The position numbers were made by a program, and so were the translations under genes. From CAZAQS01 sp964486825 (lineage in GTDB: Bacteria; Chloroflexota; Anaerolineae; Anaerolineales; UBA4823), in the NCBI GenBank assembly GCA_964486825.1, contig CAZAQS010000113.1:1-14472 (forward strand): a stretch of 14,472 nt of DNA. The letters run 5' to 3'. The number at the start of each line of letters is the position of its first letter. Positions within the stretch are counted from its first letter, which is position 1. Positions 14,241 to 14,472 of the stretch are shown piece after piece. The notes below the pieces were generated by a model. That model had not been told where the DNA came from. It saw nothing but the letters and a program-made list of their open reading frames with translations, and ran no database searches.

Positions 14241-14320
14241 TCTGGGGCGAGTTCCGAAAGCAGGCTTTCGAACTCAGCTCGGGTGGCTCGCTTGCGCTCG
14301 ATGAGCTCGGATTTCTTCAT
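14238..14320 (-). pseudogene. N-terminal fragment of a reverse-strand DinB/ClbS (DUF1706)-like gene
   Basis: Read on the minus strand from ATG 14318-14320, the fragment encodes MKKSELIERKRATRAEFESL followed by LSELAPDQ. This closely resembles the opening of DinB-like/ClbS-DfsB (DUF1706) four-helix proteins ('ELLE-R-R-FEALL--LS-EQ'), which are normally ~160-175 residues. GAGGGGG (complement of 14327-14333) lies seven to nine bases before this ATG and favours it over the ATG at 14324-14326. The match ends at about 14238, where the truncated MDR gene begins on the other strand; beyond that the frame only reads antisense MDR sequence. So ~28 residues remain of a gene that was convergent with the MDR gene. 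Family call rests on a short stretch. Confidence 0.5.
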
Positions 14321-14326
14321 GCTCAT

Positions 14327-14472
14327 TCCCCCTCTTCCGCATAACCGCCGGCGCATCAGCCCAGCCTCACCGGGCCAGTTATCGTTGGCTCACGCGGCTC
14401 CAGGATCCCCGCAACCTTAAATCGTCTTTCTCATAATACAATGATTTTTCCCTTTTTCGCCTTCATAATTGA
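14327..14472. other. Region upstream of the reverse-strand fragment
   Basis: This should hold the promoter of the minus-strand gene. TATTAT (complement of 14433-14438) is a possible minus-strand -10, without a good -35. Short open frames on both strands at the extreme end (e.g. from ATG 14440) lack ribosome sites and run out of sequence. Nothing else is recognised. Confidence 0.3.

Noticed and set aside
13865..14356. 163-codon minus-strand frame spanning the truncated MDR gene
   Set aside because: Only the first ~28 residues after the likely start look like a real protein; the rest is antisense to the MDR sequence.
14440..14472. Start of a new + strand gene at ATG 14440
   Set aside because: No ribosome site, and only about ten codons are visible before the window ends.

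Overview
The window is a stretch of bacterial chromosome with moderately high GC. All intact genes lie on the + strand. No rRNA, tRNA, CRISPR array or complete mobile element was seen. The gene content suggests an Anaerolineae-like Chloroflexota, possibly a metagenome-assembled genome. The signs are tandem very large MalT-like LuxR regulators, a DUF4386 protein, paired zinc-free MDR oxidoreductases with a small 'RIKGHLG' protein beside them, and a non-pyrrolysine MttB homologue next to a URO-D-like protein. This assignment is inference from gene style, not from a marker gene.

Region 1 (1-4178) looks like a catabolic operon. It holds the C-terminal part of a sugar-type (RbsC-like) ABC permease, then an MttB-superfamily methyltransferase homologue with no amber codon, a ROK-family sugar kinase-like protein, and a URO-D-fold protein. 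The last two overlap by ATGA. The likely theme is uptake of a small, perhaps methylated, compound followed by methyl transfer and phosphorylation. No corrinoid protein is in view; it may lie upstream. The ROK and URO-D proteins both lack the metal-binding residues usual in their families.

Region 2 (4179-4416) is non-coding. It carries GC-rich hairpin-forming repeats, and then an inverted repeat and a perfect TATAAT placed so close to the next ATG that leaderless transcription is plausible.

Region 3 (4417-10304) holds two tandem paralogous LuxR/MalT-type (STAND ATPase) regulators of 932 and 919 residues, separated by about 330 bp without a convincing gene. A clear intrinsic terminator ends the second one.

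Region 4 (10305-13396) begins with a cluster of GGGGA boxes that resemble MalT boxes, followed by two multi-pass membrane proteins (the second DUF4386), an MDR oxidoreductase with an apparent internal deletion, and a 90-residue conserved small protein. These genes are plausible targets of the adjacent regulators.

Region 5 (13397-14472) starts with a gene-free, structure-rich leader of about 370 bp. A second MDR gene follows and breaks off exactly at its nucleotide-binding GA(S/G) motif, where it is joined tail-to-tail to the N-terminal end of a reverse-strand DinB/ClbS-like gene. That junction is a deletion or rearrangement scar, or an assembly chimera.
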